NCBI GenBank assembly: GCA_025359355.1
Contig: JANYGR010000131.1
Coordinates: forward strand, 1-11,185
Source: Bacteroidota bacterium
Lineage (GTDB): Bacteria > Bacteroidota > Bacteroidia > B-17B0 > Aurantibacillaceae
Reading direction: 5' to 3'
DNA: 11,185 bases
Shown: positions 1-7,241 of the stretch, one piece after another
Position numbering within the stretch: the first letter of the stretch is position 1
Layout of the letters: every line of letters starts with the position of its first letter
The notes under the pieces: model-generated
What the model was told of the DNA's origin: nothing
Database searches by the model: none
The model's input: only the letters and a program-made list of their open reading frames with translations
Translations under genes and position numbers: made by a program

Positions 1-936
1 CGTAAGCCATTAAATATGATTTTAGATGACGGTGGAGATTTAACAAACTTAGTGTTTGATGTATATCCTGAGTTAGCAGCTGGAATCAAAGGTTTATCAG
101 AAGAAACAACAACTGGTGTTCACCGTTTATATGAGCGTATGAAAAACGGTACTTTATTGTTACCTGCAATCAACGTAAACGATTCAGTTACTAAATCTAA
201 ATTTGATAACAAATATGGTTGCCGTGAATCATTAGTAGATGCTATTCGTAGAGCTACTGACGTTATGATGGCTGGTAAAGTAGCGGTTGTTGCTGGTTAT
301 GGCGATGTTGGAAAAGGTTCAGCTTTATCATTATCATCTCAAGGTGTTCGTGTAATTGTTACTGAGATTGATCCTATTTGCGCTTTACAAGCTGCAATGG
401 ACGGTTACCAAGTAATGAAAATGGATAATGCTGCTAAAATTGCTGACATTTTAGTTACAACTACTGGTAATAAAGATATTATTGTTGGTCGTCATTTCGA
501 ATCAATGAAACATGGTGCTATTGTTTGTAACATCGGTCACTTTGATACTGAAATTGATATGGCTTGGTTAAACAAAACTTATGGGTCAACTAAAGATACA
601 GTTAAGCCACAAGTTGATCAATACACAATCAACGGTAAAAACATCATTGTTTTAGCTGAAGGTCGTTTAGTAAACTTAGGTTGTGCTACAGGTCACCCAA
701 GTTTTGTAATGAGTAACTCATTTACAAACCAAACATTAGCTCAATTAGAATTATGGACTAATACTGCTGCTTATGAGAAAAAAGTATATGTATTACCAAA
801 AATTTTAGATGAGAAAGTAGCTCGTTTACACTTAGCAAAAATTGGTGTAGAATTAGATACATTAAATAAAGATCAAGCTGATTATATTGGTGTACCAGTA
901 GCAGGTCCTTTCAAAGGAGATGCTTACCGTTACTAA
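1..936 (+). CDS. ahcY: Adenosylhomocysteinase, C-terminal part (5' end outside window)
   Basis: S-adenosylhomocysteine hydrolase reversibly splits S-adenosylhomocysteine into adenosine and homocysteine in the cytoplasm, clearing the product that inhibits SAM-dependent methyltransferases. The frame is open from base 1, so the gene is cut by the window edge. About 311 residues are visible; by comparison with the roughly 430-residue family, some 120-130 N-terminal residues are missing. Hallmarks seen are the substrate-site stretch NMILDDGGDLTN at fragment residues 5-16, NDSVTKSKFDN with the active-site lysine, the NAD-binding loop GYGDVGKG at about 99-106, IGHFDTEID, the conserved HPSFVMSNSF, and the family C-terminus ending in YRY. 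Codon use is uniform (many TTA, GGT, GCT), as expected for a highly expressed gene. A strong terminator follows 19 nt after the stop. The identification is secure. Confidence 0.97.
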   Translation, partial: RKPLNMILDDGGDLTNLVFDVYPELAAGIKGLSEETTTGVHRLYERMKNGTLLLPAINVNDSVTKSKFDNKYGCRESLVDAIRRATDVMMAGKVAVVAGYGDVGKGSALSLSSQGVRVIVTEIDPICALQAAMDGYQVMKMDNAAKIADILVTTTGNKDIIVGRHFESMKHGAIVCNIGHFDTEIDMAWLNKTYGSTKDTVKPQVDQYTINGKNIIVLAEGRLVNLGCATGHPSFVMSNSFTNQTLAQLELWTNTAAYEKKVYVLPKILDEKVARLHLAKIGVELDTLNKDQADYIGVPVAGPFKGDAYRY

Positions 937-955
937 TAGTAATAATTAGAATATT

Positions 956-991
956 AAAAACCCATTTATCATTTGATAAATGGGTTTTTTT
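956..991 (+). terminator. Intrinsic terminator of ahcY
   Basis: A perfect 10-bp stem, CCCATTTATC (961-970) with GATAAATGGG (975-984), closes on an ATTT loop and is followed by seven Ts (985-991). An A-run at 956-960 can pair with the T-tract, lengthening the stem and suggesting some activity in both directions. It separates ahcY from pheT. Confidence 0.92.
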
Positions 992-1032
992 ATGTGTTTA
1001 TTTTCGTACTTTTAGTGGCTTAAATAATACAC

Positions 1033-3468
1033 ATGAAAATTTCTTACAATTGGCTAAAAACCTTAATCAACATAGATTTAACTCCTCAACAAATTGACGA
1101 ATATTTAACCTCTTCTGGACTAGAAGTGGAAGGTATTGAAGCTTTCGAAACTGTAAAAGGTGGCTTAAAAGGTATTGTTGTTGGTGAAGTAGTTGAAAAA
1201 GAAAAACATCCTGATGCCGATAAATTAAGTATTACCAAAGTAAATATTGGTGGTACCGAATTACTTAATATTGTTTGTGGTGCGCCAAATGTGGCAGCTG
1301 GACAAAAAGTATTGGTAGCAACTGTTGGTGCAAAGTTATATCCAACAACTGGTGAACCATTCGACATAAAAAAATCAAAAATACGTGGTGCTGCCAGCGA
1401 AGGTATGATTTGCGCCGAAGATGAAATAGGTTTAGGTACAAGCCATGATGGTATTATGATATTGCCTGATAGCGCTATACCTGGAACACCAGCTGCTGAT
1501 TTTTTAAAGTTAGAAACAGATACCGTTTTTGAAATAGGCTTAACGCCAAACAGAGCAGATGCAGCATCACACTATGGTGTAGCGCGTGATTTAGCAGCTA
1601 TTTTGAATTGTAAAAATAACACAGATACTTTTAGTGCTAACATGCATCGTGTGTTTGAATTGCCTGAAGCTAGCGGAATCAATACCGTAGACATTTCTAT
1701 TGAAAACAGTGATGCATGTAAACGTTACTCTGGATTGGTAATTTCGGGTATTACCGTTAAAGAATCTCCAAGCTGGTTAAAAAATGCACTGTTGGCAATA
1801 GGTTTGCGTCCTATCAATAATATTATAGACATTACTAATTTTGTTTTGCATGATTTAGGCCAACCATTGCATGCGTTTGATTTGGATAAAATAACAGGTA
1901 ATAAAATCATTGTTAAAACTATCCCGATAGCTATCGGGATAGAAAATCAAACTTTTAAAACATTGGATGGTGTTGAACGCAAATTGAATGCCAACGACCT
2001 CATGATATGCAATGCTAACGAACCGATGTGTATGGCTGGTGTGTTTGGTGGATTAGAAAGTGGTGTAACGGCATCAACTACAGCTATCTTTTTAGAAGCC
2101 GCTTATTTTAATCCTGCTTTTGTTCGTAAAACAAGTAAGTTGCATGGATTAAAAACAGATAGTAGTTTCCGTTTCGAACGAGGCACTGATCCAGAAATGA
2201 CTATTAACGCACTTAAACGAGCAGCAGCCCTTATTTTTGAATGCGCAGGTGGTGTATTAAGTATGGATATCGTTGATATTTATCCTGAAAAATTAGAACC
2301 ATTTAAAGTCGCTTTTTCATATACCAACTGCCAAGCCTTAATAGGTAAAGAAATCGATAGAGCCATTATTAAACACATTATTTTATCCTTAGGAATTTCT
2401 ATTGAACAAGAAGGAAACGATGGCTTATTATTAGCTGTTCCTCAATACAAAACCGATGTCACCCGTGAAGCTGACGTAATTGAAGAAGTGATGCGTATTT
2501 ACGGTTACAATAATGTGGAAGAAAGTACGCAAATTAAATTCTCCGCTGCTTTTGGAGATAGAGAAAAAAATACAGCTACTGATAACACAACCGCTAACTT
2601 ATTAATTGGCTTTGGATATAATGAAATGATGGGATTGTCTTTAACGAAAGAATCTTATTATGCAGATACAACTTCTCTTGTAAAAATATTAAATCCGTTA
2701 AGCGCTGATTTAAACGTGATGCGTCAATCAATGCTATTTGGTGGGTTGGAGACGTTAGCTTATAATATTAATCGTAAGCAAGCTGATTTAAAATTATTTG
2801 AATTTGGTAAAACGTATCAAACCATTGATGCATCGTTTAAATATGCCGAAACAAAACATTTAACTTTGTTTGTTACTGGTCGTAAATACAACGAAAATCC
2901 TTACGGAGAAAATAACAAAGTAGACTTTTCATACTTGAAAGCCTCTATCGAAGCCATTTTACATAAGTTAGCCATTACATTTAAAATTACTGAATTAACG
3001 GATGCGAACTTTGCATACGGATTATCATTTGCTCATAAAAATAAACAGTTAGTGAGTTTTGGTTTAGTAGATAAAGTCATTTGTAAAAAAATGGATATTG
3101 CTGCGGATGTATTTTATGCTGATTTTAATTGGGATAATATTTTATCTTTAGTTGGAAAAACAAAATTAGAATTTACAGAAATACCTAAATATCCTAGCGT
3201 TAGAAGAGATTTAGCGTTGTTATTGGATAAGAAAATCACGTATAAAGAATTAGAAGAACTAGCATTTAATGCCGAGCGTAAATTGTTGAAGACCGTTAAC
3301 TTATTTGATATTTATGAAGGCGATAAATTAGAAGCAGGTAAAAAATCGTATGCGATAAGTTTTATGTTGCAAGACGAAGAAGCTACCTTAAATGATAAGC
3401 AGATTGATAATGTGATGCAAAAATTAATTAAAACCTATACTGAAAAAGTAGGCGCAACATTAAGATAA
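1033..3468 (+). CDS. pheT: Phenylalanyl-tRNA synthetase beta subunit
   Basis: PheT is the large subunit of the cytoplasmic (alpha-beta)2 phenylalanyl-tRNA synthetase. It binds tRNA-Phe and carries the editing site, while PheS holds the aminoacylation site. The 811 residues match the usual bacterial length. From N to C they show an OB-fold tRNA-binding domain at about 40-150 (HPDADKLSITKVNIG, IVCGAPNVAAGQKV), the B3/B4 editing region at about 215-400 (GLTPNRAD lies just before it; FVLHDLGQPLHAFD, FRFERGTDPE within it), the B5 domain at about 410-490 ending VIEEVMRIYGYNNV, the catalytic-like core, and a C-terminal ferredoxin-fold anticodon-binding domain at about 714-811 (KYPSVRRDLALLLD). The ATG start gives the canonical MKISYNWLK opening. 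A near-match to the Bacteroidetes -7 element (TACTTTTA, 1007-1014) lies upstream, but no good -33 accompanies it. pheS is not adjacent. The oddity is a perfect palindrome at 1919-1942 that encodes IPIAIGI (residues 297-303) in a loop of the B3/B4 region. Confidence 0.97.
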   Translation: MKISYNWLKTLINIDLTPQQIDEYLTSSGLEVEGIEAFETVKGGLKGIVVGEVVEKEKHPDADKLSITKVNIGGTELLNIVCGAPNVAAGQKVLVATVGAKLYPTTGEPFDIKKSKIRGAASEGMICAEDEIGLGTSHDGIMILPDSAIPGTPAADFLKLETDTVFEIGLTPNRADAASHYGVARDLAAILNCKNNTDTFSANMHRVFELPEASGINTVDISIENSDACKRYSGLVISGITVKESPSWLKNALLAIGLRPINNIIDITNFVLHDLGQPLHAFDLDKITGNKIIVKTIPIAIGIENQTFKTLDGVERKLNANDLMICNANEPMCMAGVFGGLESGVTASTTAIFLEAAYFNPAFVRKTSKLHGLKTDSSFRFERGTDPEMTINALKRAAALIFECAGGVLSMDIVDIYPEKLEPFKVAFSYTNCQALIGKEIDRAIIKHIILSLGISIEQEGNDGLLLAVPQYKTDVTREADVIEEVMRIYGYNNVEESTQIKFSAAFGDREKNTATDNTTANLLIGFGYNEMMGLSLTKESYYADTTSLVKILNPLSADLNVMRQSMLFGGLETLAYNINRKQADLKLFEFGKTYQTIDASFKYAETKHLTLFVTGRKYNENPYGENNKVDFSYLKASIEAILHKLAITFKITELTDANFAYGLSFAHKNKQLVSFGLVDKVICKKMDIAADVFYADFNWDNILSLVGKTKLEFTEIPKYPSVRRDLALLLDKKITYKELEELAFNAERKLLKTVNLFDIYEGDKLEAGKKSYAISFMLQDEEATLNDKQIDNVMQKLIKTYTEKVGATLR
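1919..1942. repeat. 24-bp perfect palindrome embedded in pheT
   Basis: ATCCCGATAGCTATCGGGAT at 1921-1940 is a perfect palindrome, and the flanking CT and AG extend it to 24 bp. It contributes codons for IPIAIGI (residues 297-303) without breaking the frame. In the Bacteroidetes PheT sequences I remember, the segment between KIIVKT and the TLDxVER motif is about five residues shorter. That suggests an in-frame insertion or replacement in a surface loop. No second copy was seen in this window. Confidence 0.8.
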
Positions 3469-3470
3469 TT

Positions 3471-3503
3471 ACCACTTATCAAAAAAAGGCAACCACTTAC
3501 CAA
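3471..3503. repeat. Short direct repeat, two copies 21 bp apart
   Basis: ACCACTTATCAA (3471-3482) recurs as ACCACTTACCAA (3492-3503), 11 of 12 bases identical, with an A-run between. It lies just after the pheT stop and about 60-90 nt before the next gene. A 21-bp period is two helical turns, which would suit two sites for one DNA-binding protein. It may also be chance. Confidence 0.4.
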
Positions 3504-3561
3504 TTACATCATTATATATAACTAAGAAAACCTACATTAGATTTAATAAAATAAAGTGATT

Positions 3562-4266
3562 ATGATAAAATTTAGACACTTCATAGTGGTTTGCTTTGGT
3601 ATATTATTTTTTATACACCCAGTTCAAGCGCAGCGCGTTGCAACAGTAAAAACAAAAACGATAACTCCAACTCCAAAAGTTAAGGAAACTCAATATATGC
3701 GATGGAATGTAAAGGCTGGTGCTAATTTAAGTGTCGTATATTTAGCTCGTAATACTAAAGAAAATAATAATGAGCCTGGATATTGTGGTGGTATCAATTT
3801 TGAGGTCAATAATTTTTTACGTTTATCTTCTTTGTATACACATTTTAGACCAATAAATATTGAACCAACTTGGAGAAATATAAGAGCTAATTCTTATGAA
3901 ATTAATCTGGAAATGGTTGCAAGATTTCCTAATAAAAAAACATTACTATACCCTTTTGTAGGCTTAAGTTATAATACATTTTCGGGATATTTTACAGGGC
4001 AAAGAGACTATTATAATCTAAAGGAATATTATAAAGTAAATTCAACCATTACTAATAATTGGTTGGGTTTAAATGTGGGTTTGGGTTTTGAACATAACTT
4101 TGGTATTATTGGCTTCTTCGTTGATTATCGTATGCGTATTGGTAAAGAAGAAAAAACATTTAACATCATGGATGTTTGCTACACTGGCGGCTTAAAAGTA
4201 AGATTACCTTACGGTAAGTATGCGAAACAGTATTTTGGTGGTAAAGATCGTTATAACATTCAATAG
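3562..4266 (+). CDS. Secreted, outer-membrane beta-barrel-like protein of unknown function
   Basis: I do not recognise a specific family. The 234-residue product starts with a clear Sec signal peptide: a basic start (MIKFRHF), a hydrophobic core (IVVCFGILFFI), and a probable cleavage after VQA at about residue 23. A short Thr/Lys/Pro-rich linker follows (TKTITPTPKVKET). The rest resembles a small outer-membrane barrel, with alternating polar and hydrophobic strands rich in Tyr, Phe, Gly and Asn: WNVKAGANLSVVYL, LLYPFVGLSYNTF, WLGLNVGLGFEHNFG, GFFVDYRMRIG and a late GLKVRLPYG strand. Glycines at strand turns and aromatic girdles are typical of Bacteroidetes PorT/OmpW-like proteins. The frame also opens at a GTG at 3556, two codons upstream; the ATG at 3562 is preferred because the signal peptide then begins normally. 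A TAGATTTA box at 3538-3545 resembles a -7 element but lacks a -33. Its neighbours, pheT and acs, give no functional clue. Confidence 0.8.
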   Translation: MIKFRHFIVVCFGILFFIHPVQAQRVATVKTKTITPTPKVKETQYMRWNVKAGANLSVVYLARNTKENNNEPGYCGGINFEVNNFLRLSSLYTHFRPINIEPTWRNIRANSYEINLEMVARFPNKKTLLYPFVGLSYNTFSGYFTGQRDYYNLKEYYKVNSTITNNWLGLNVGLGFEHNFGIIGFFVDYRMRIGKEEKTFNIMDVCYTGGLKVRLPYGKYAKQYFGGKDRYNIQ

Positions 4267-4321
4267 CTTTAATACTACTGTTAAATTAATCGCTTTCAAT
4301 TTAAATTATCGGCATAAATTA

Positions 4322-4351
4322 TTGAAACGTATTTTTTAAATAGTACTTTCG
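4322..4351 (+). promoter_or_regulatory. Candidate Bacteroidetes promoter for acs
   Basis: TTG at 4322-4324 is followed after 19 nt by TACTTTCG at 4344-4351, one mismatch from the TAnnTTTG -7 consensus of the phylum's primary sigma factor. The acs ATG is 22 nt downstream, giving a short leader. The match is by eye only. Confidence 0.45.
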
Positions 4352-4373
4352 TTATAACCATAATAAATATACG

Positions 4374-6287
4374 ATGAGCTATCCCTACCAAATAAAAACA
4401 CTCGAAGGCTATAAGCAAGATTATGAAAAAAGCATTAAAGACCCTGAATCATTTTGGGGAAATATTGCTGAAACATTTACATGGAAAAAAAAGTGGGATA
4501 AGGTTTTAGAATGGAATTTTAAAGAGCCATCTATTAAATGGTTTCAAGGTGGTAAGTTAAATATTACCGAAAATTGTTTAGACAGACATTTAGAAAAAAA
4601 TGGGAACACGCCCGCAATCATCTGGGAATCTAATGATCCAGAGGAACATCATCGTGTGTTGACCTATAAAGAATTACATTTTAAAGTTGTTCAGTTTGCT
4701 AATGTTTTAAAAAATAATGGCGTTAAAAAAGGAGATCGTGTATGTATATACATGGGCATGATTCCTGAATTAGCCATTGCCACATTAGCATGTGCTCGTA
4801 TAGGTGCTATACACTCTGTTATTTTTGGAGGCTTTTCTGCGCAAGCAATTGCAGATAGATTAGAAGATGCAAAATCAGAATACATTGTTACTTGTGATGG
4901 TGCCTATCGTGCAGCGAAAGACATTCCATTAAAGAGTGTTATTGATGATGCCTTGGTTGGTAATAAAACTATCAAACGTGTTATTGTGTGTACACGAACT
5001 CGCACACCAGTGAGTATGATTAAAGGACGTGATGTTTGGTGGGAAGATGAAATTAAAAAAGTAGAAACATTAGGTAATCCTGATTGCCCTGCTGAACCTA
5101 TGGATGCGGAAGATGTGTTATTTATTTTATATACATCCGGTTCTACAGGTAAACCAAAAGGTGTGGTACATACCACAGCTGGTTATATGGTGTGGGCTAA
5201 TTATACCTTTGTAAATGTATTTCAATATCAACCAGGACAAGTCCATTTTTGTACAGCTGATATAGGCTGGATTACAGGGCATAGTTATATTGTTTACGGA
5301 CCCTTAAGCGCAGGTGCTACAACTCTGTTGTTTGAAGGTGTTCCTACTTGGCCTGATGCAGGGCGTTTTTGGGATGTAGTTGATAAATTCAAAGTAAATA
5401 TTTTGTACACCGCGCCAACAGCAATTAGAAGTTTAATGGGATTTGGTTTAGACTACTTAAAAGGAAAAGATCTAAGTTCATTAAAAGTATTAGGTTCCGT
5501 TGGAGAACCCATCAATGAAGAAGCATGGCATTGGTATGATAAAAACATTGGTAAAGGAAATTGCCCTATTGTAGATACCTGGTGGCAAACCGAAACCGGA
5601 GGCACCATGATATCCAACATGGCTAATGTTACACCAAGTAAGCCTTCGTTTGCAACCTTGCCAATGCCAGGCGTAGAGCCTTGCTTGGTGGATGAAGCTG
5701 GAAATGAAATTTTAGGAAATAATGTCAGTGGGAATTTATGCATTAAGTCTCCATGGCCAGGTATTATTCGTACTACTTATGGAGATCACGAACGTTGCCG
5801 ACAAACATATTTCTCGACCTATGAAAATAAATATTTTACAGGAGATGGTTGCTTGCGCGATGAACATGGTAATTACCGCATAACGGGTAGGGTAGATGAT
5901 GTGTTGAATGTGAGCGGACATCGTATAGGTACGGCAGAATTAGAAAATGCCATTAATATGCATTCGGGGGTTATTGAAAGTGCCATTGTTGGGTACCCTC
6001 ATGATGTTAAAGGACAAGGGATTTATGCTTATGTTATTTTTGATGAAACACATGGCGATCCTAATTTATCAAAACAAGATATCATACAAACCGTATCGCG
6101 TATTATTGGTGCTATTGCTAAACCAGATAAAATACAGTTTGTACCGGGCTTACCAAAAACACGTAGCGGAAAAATTATGCGACGTATTTTAAGAAAAATA
6201 GCCGAAGGCGATGTGTCTAACTTAGGTGATACCAGTACTTTGCTGGATCCTTCTTTAGTAGACATTATTAAGGATGGTAGAATATAA
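4374..6287 (+). CDS. acs: Acetyl-CoA synthetase (AMP-forming)
   Basis: This enzyme activates acetate with ATP to acetyl-AMP and then transfers the acetyl group to CoA, so that free acetate can be used as a carbon source. The 637 residues are close to the roughly 650 of characterised Acs. An N-terminal ACAS-type region (about 1-60, including ESFWGNIAE) precedes the ANL-superfamily core. Motifs seen are the ATP-binding loop YTSGSTGKPKG (253-263), WWQTETGG (403-410), and the hinge TGRVDDVLNVSGHR (504-517). Near the C-terminus PKTRSGKIMRR carries K600, the catalytic lysine whose counterpart in enterobacterial Acs is acetylated by Pat-type enzymes. The tryptophan pair at 403-404 includes the residue that in characterised enzymes limits the pocket to acetate, supporting acetate over longer acyl groups. 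It appears monocistronic, with its own candidate promoter and a strong terminator. No deacetylase or acetyltransferase gene is nearby. Confidence 0.96.
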   Translation: MSYPYQIKTLEGYKQDYEKSIKDPESFWGNIAETFTWKKKWDKVLEWNFKEPSIKWFQGGKLNITENCLDRHLEKNGNTPAIIWESNDPEEHHRVLTYKELHFKVVQFANVLKNNGVKKGDRVCIYMGMIPELAIATLACARIGAIHSVIFGGFSAQAIADRLEDAKSEYIVTCDGAYRAAKDIPLKSVIDDALVGNKTIKRVIVCTRTRTPVSMIKGRDVWWEDEIKKVETLGNPDCPAEPMDAEDVLFILYTSGSTGKPKGVVHTTAGYMVWANYTFVNVFQYQPGQVHFCTADIGWITGHSYIVYGPLSAGATTLLFEGVPTWPDAGRFWDVVDKFKVNILYTAPTAIRSLMGFGLDYLKGKDLSSLKVLGSVGEPINEEAWHWYDKNIGKGNCPIVDTWWQTETGGTMISNMANVTPSKPSFATLPMPGVEPCLVDEAGNEILGNNVSGNLCIKSPWPGIIRTTYGDHERCRQTYFSTYENKYFTGDGCLRDEHGNYRITGRVDDVLNVSGHRIGTAELENAINMHSGVIESAIVGYPHDVKGQGIYAYVIFDETHGDPNLSKQDIIQTVSRIIGAIAKPDKIQFVPGLPKTRSGKIMRRILRKIAEGDVSNLGDTSTLLDPSLVDIIKDGRI

Positions 6288-6303
6288 TTTTTTATTTTAA
6301 CGT

Positions 6304-6332
6304 AAGCCTCTCAGAAATGAGAGGCTTTTTTT
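6304..6332 (+). terminator. Intrinsic terminator of acs
   Basis: A perfect 10-bp stem, AAGCCTCTCA (6304-6313) with TGAGAGGCTT (6318-6327), is capped by a GAAA tetraloop and followed by a T-run (6326-6332). It sits between the convergent acs and lipoprotein genes. On the minus strand the stem is followed by an A/T-rich but weaker U-tract, so it may also serve the opposite gene. Confidence 0.92.
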
Positions 6333-6364
6333 ATGTGCTTATTGTGTTGTTAAATAAAATCCAC

Positions 6365-6670
6365 TTATGGCACATCTTGTTGGGTGTTGCAGGAAGTTGG
6401 TCGGATGGCAATGCTTCTGGAAGGCATCATGAAATAAACGATCGAGTAACTTTGTACGCTGGGATCCGTATCCAAATAGCCGGCGTCTTTACAGGCTGTT
6501 TGACCGGGACGCAAGGTATCGTTTAACTGACTTCCTCCCCAAGAATAGGGAATTGCCTGCGTTCCTTTATTGGTAACACATACCTTTGCATTGGTACAAT
6601 GTTCATACACTTTTTTCTTACAACCTAAAGAGGTTATTAATATGACAGCAATTACTAATTTATAATTCAT
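6365..6670 (-). CDS. Small cysteine-containing lipoprotein, unknown function
   Basis: The 101-residue product has a type II signal peptide: MNYK, a hydrophobic stretch (LVIAVILITS), then LGC with the predicted lipidated cysteine at residue 17, followed by KKK. The lipobox is loose (S-L-G-C), as is common in Bacteroidetes. The mature part is about 85 residues with four further cysteines (in EHCTNAKVC, TACKDAG and TSCNT), which could form two disulfides in the periplasm or at the surface. I recognise no family. The frame extends upstream to a TTG at 6685, but the ATG at 6670 places the signal peptide correctly. Upstream on the minus strand, TTTG (6710-6713), 20 nt and TATTTTG (6683-6689) may form a promoter, which would leave a very short leader. 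It converges on acs across the shared terminator. The codon pattern looks genuine, and the opposite-strand frame has no recognisable content. Confidence 0.72.
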   Translation of the reverse strand: MNYKLVIAVILITSLGCKKKVYEHCTNAKVCVTNKGTQAIPYSWGGSQLNDTLRPGQTACKDAGYLDTDPSVQSYSIVYFMMPSRSIAIRPTSCNTQQDVP

Positions 6671-6794
6671 ACTCGCACAGATCAAAATATTTTATGAAAA
6701 ATTTCAAGGCAAAAAATACCAAAGCATATATTAACATCAGTTCGGGAAGTTTACGTTTTCGTTTACAAATGCCGTATCAAGAATGTATAGATAC

Positions 6795-7229
6795 TTATTT
6801 GTTATACTTAGGATCAAAATCAACCATCCATTGTATACCAAATTTATCTTTAAATAGTCCGAAATACGAACCCCAGGGGCTGTCCGCAATAGGAACTTCA
6901 ATTTTTCCGCCAACTGAAAGTCCGTTAAATATTTTGTCGGCTTCCTCACGGTTTTGTGCGCTTAATGAAATAGAATACCTGTTTCCTTCCACCATTTTTT
7001 GTCCCATACTTTCTAAAAAGTCGGTGCCCATTAATACATTGCCTTTACCGATAGGCAAAGCAATGTGCATGATTTTGTTTTCGTCAGCCTCCGCCACTTT
7101 ATGTTCTGGGCTTTGCATATCTTTGAACCGAATTACCAAAGCGAATTCACCACCAAAAACAGATTTGTAAAAATTAAATGCTTCTTCGGTATTTCCGTTG
7201 AAGTTTAAATAAGGATTTATAATAGCCAT
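6795..7229 (-). CDS. VOC superfamily protein, PhnB/YjdN-like
   Basis: A 144-residue vicinal-oxygen-chelate (glyoxalase/bleomycin-resistance fold) protein of the PhnB/YjdN type. Seen are the opening strand and helix INPYLNFNGNTEEAFNFYKSVFGG (residues 4-27), the central IMHIALPIGKGNVLMGTD, and the closing FGLFKDKFGIQWMVDF that marks the second beta-alpha-beta-beta-beta module. The length is normal for a single-domain member. Biochemical roles in this subfamily are mostly unknown, and annotations as 3-demethylubiquinone methyltransferase are a historical misnomer, so no substrate is assigned. It is the downstream gene of a pair with another VOC protein 12 nt upstream, almost certainly in one transcript. 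No convincing hairpin terminator was seen after its stop. Confidence 0.88.
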   Translation of the reverse strand: MAIINPYLNFNGNTEEAFNFYKSVFGGEFALVIRFKDMQSPEHKVAEADENKIMHIALPIGKGNVLMGTDFLESMGQKMVEGNRYSISLSAQNREEADKIFNGLSVGGKIEVPIADSPWGSYFGLFKDKFGIQWMVDFDPKYNK

Positions 7230-7241
7230 GAGTTTATCGTT

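Noticed and set aside
5453..5743. 96-codon minus-strand open frame inside acs, with similar ones at 4691-4885, 4904-5176 and 6029-6265
   Set aside because: All are shadows of acs, whose frame is intact and carries every catalytic motif.
5947..6192. 81-codon plus-strand open frame in the +1 frame of acs, which could suggest a frameshift
   Set aside because: The acs frame continues without break through the hinge and the K600 motif to a normal C-terminus.
6317..6526. 69-codon plus-strand open frame after acs
   Set aside because: It begins inside the acs terminator hairpin and lies opposite the lipoprotein gene; no ribosome binding site or family resemblance.
6671..6685. Upstream TTG start for the lipoprotein gene (five extra residues)
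   Set aside because: The extra residues precede an ideal lipoprotein signal peptide that starts at the ATG at 6670.
6774..6794. Possible hairpin GTATC...GATAC downstream of the VOC pair as a terminator
   Set aside because: The stem is only 5 bp with a long loop and no T-run on the minus strand.
6694..7170. 158-codon plus-strand open frame opposite the first VOC gene
   Set aside because: It is antisense to a well-supported VOC protein, has no recognisable domain, and its Ser/Pro/Ile-rich composition is typical of the reverse strand of an AT-rich coding sequence.
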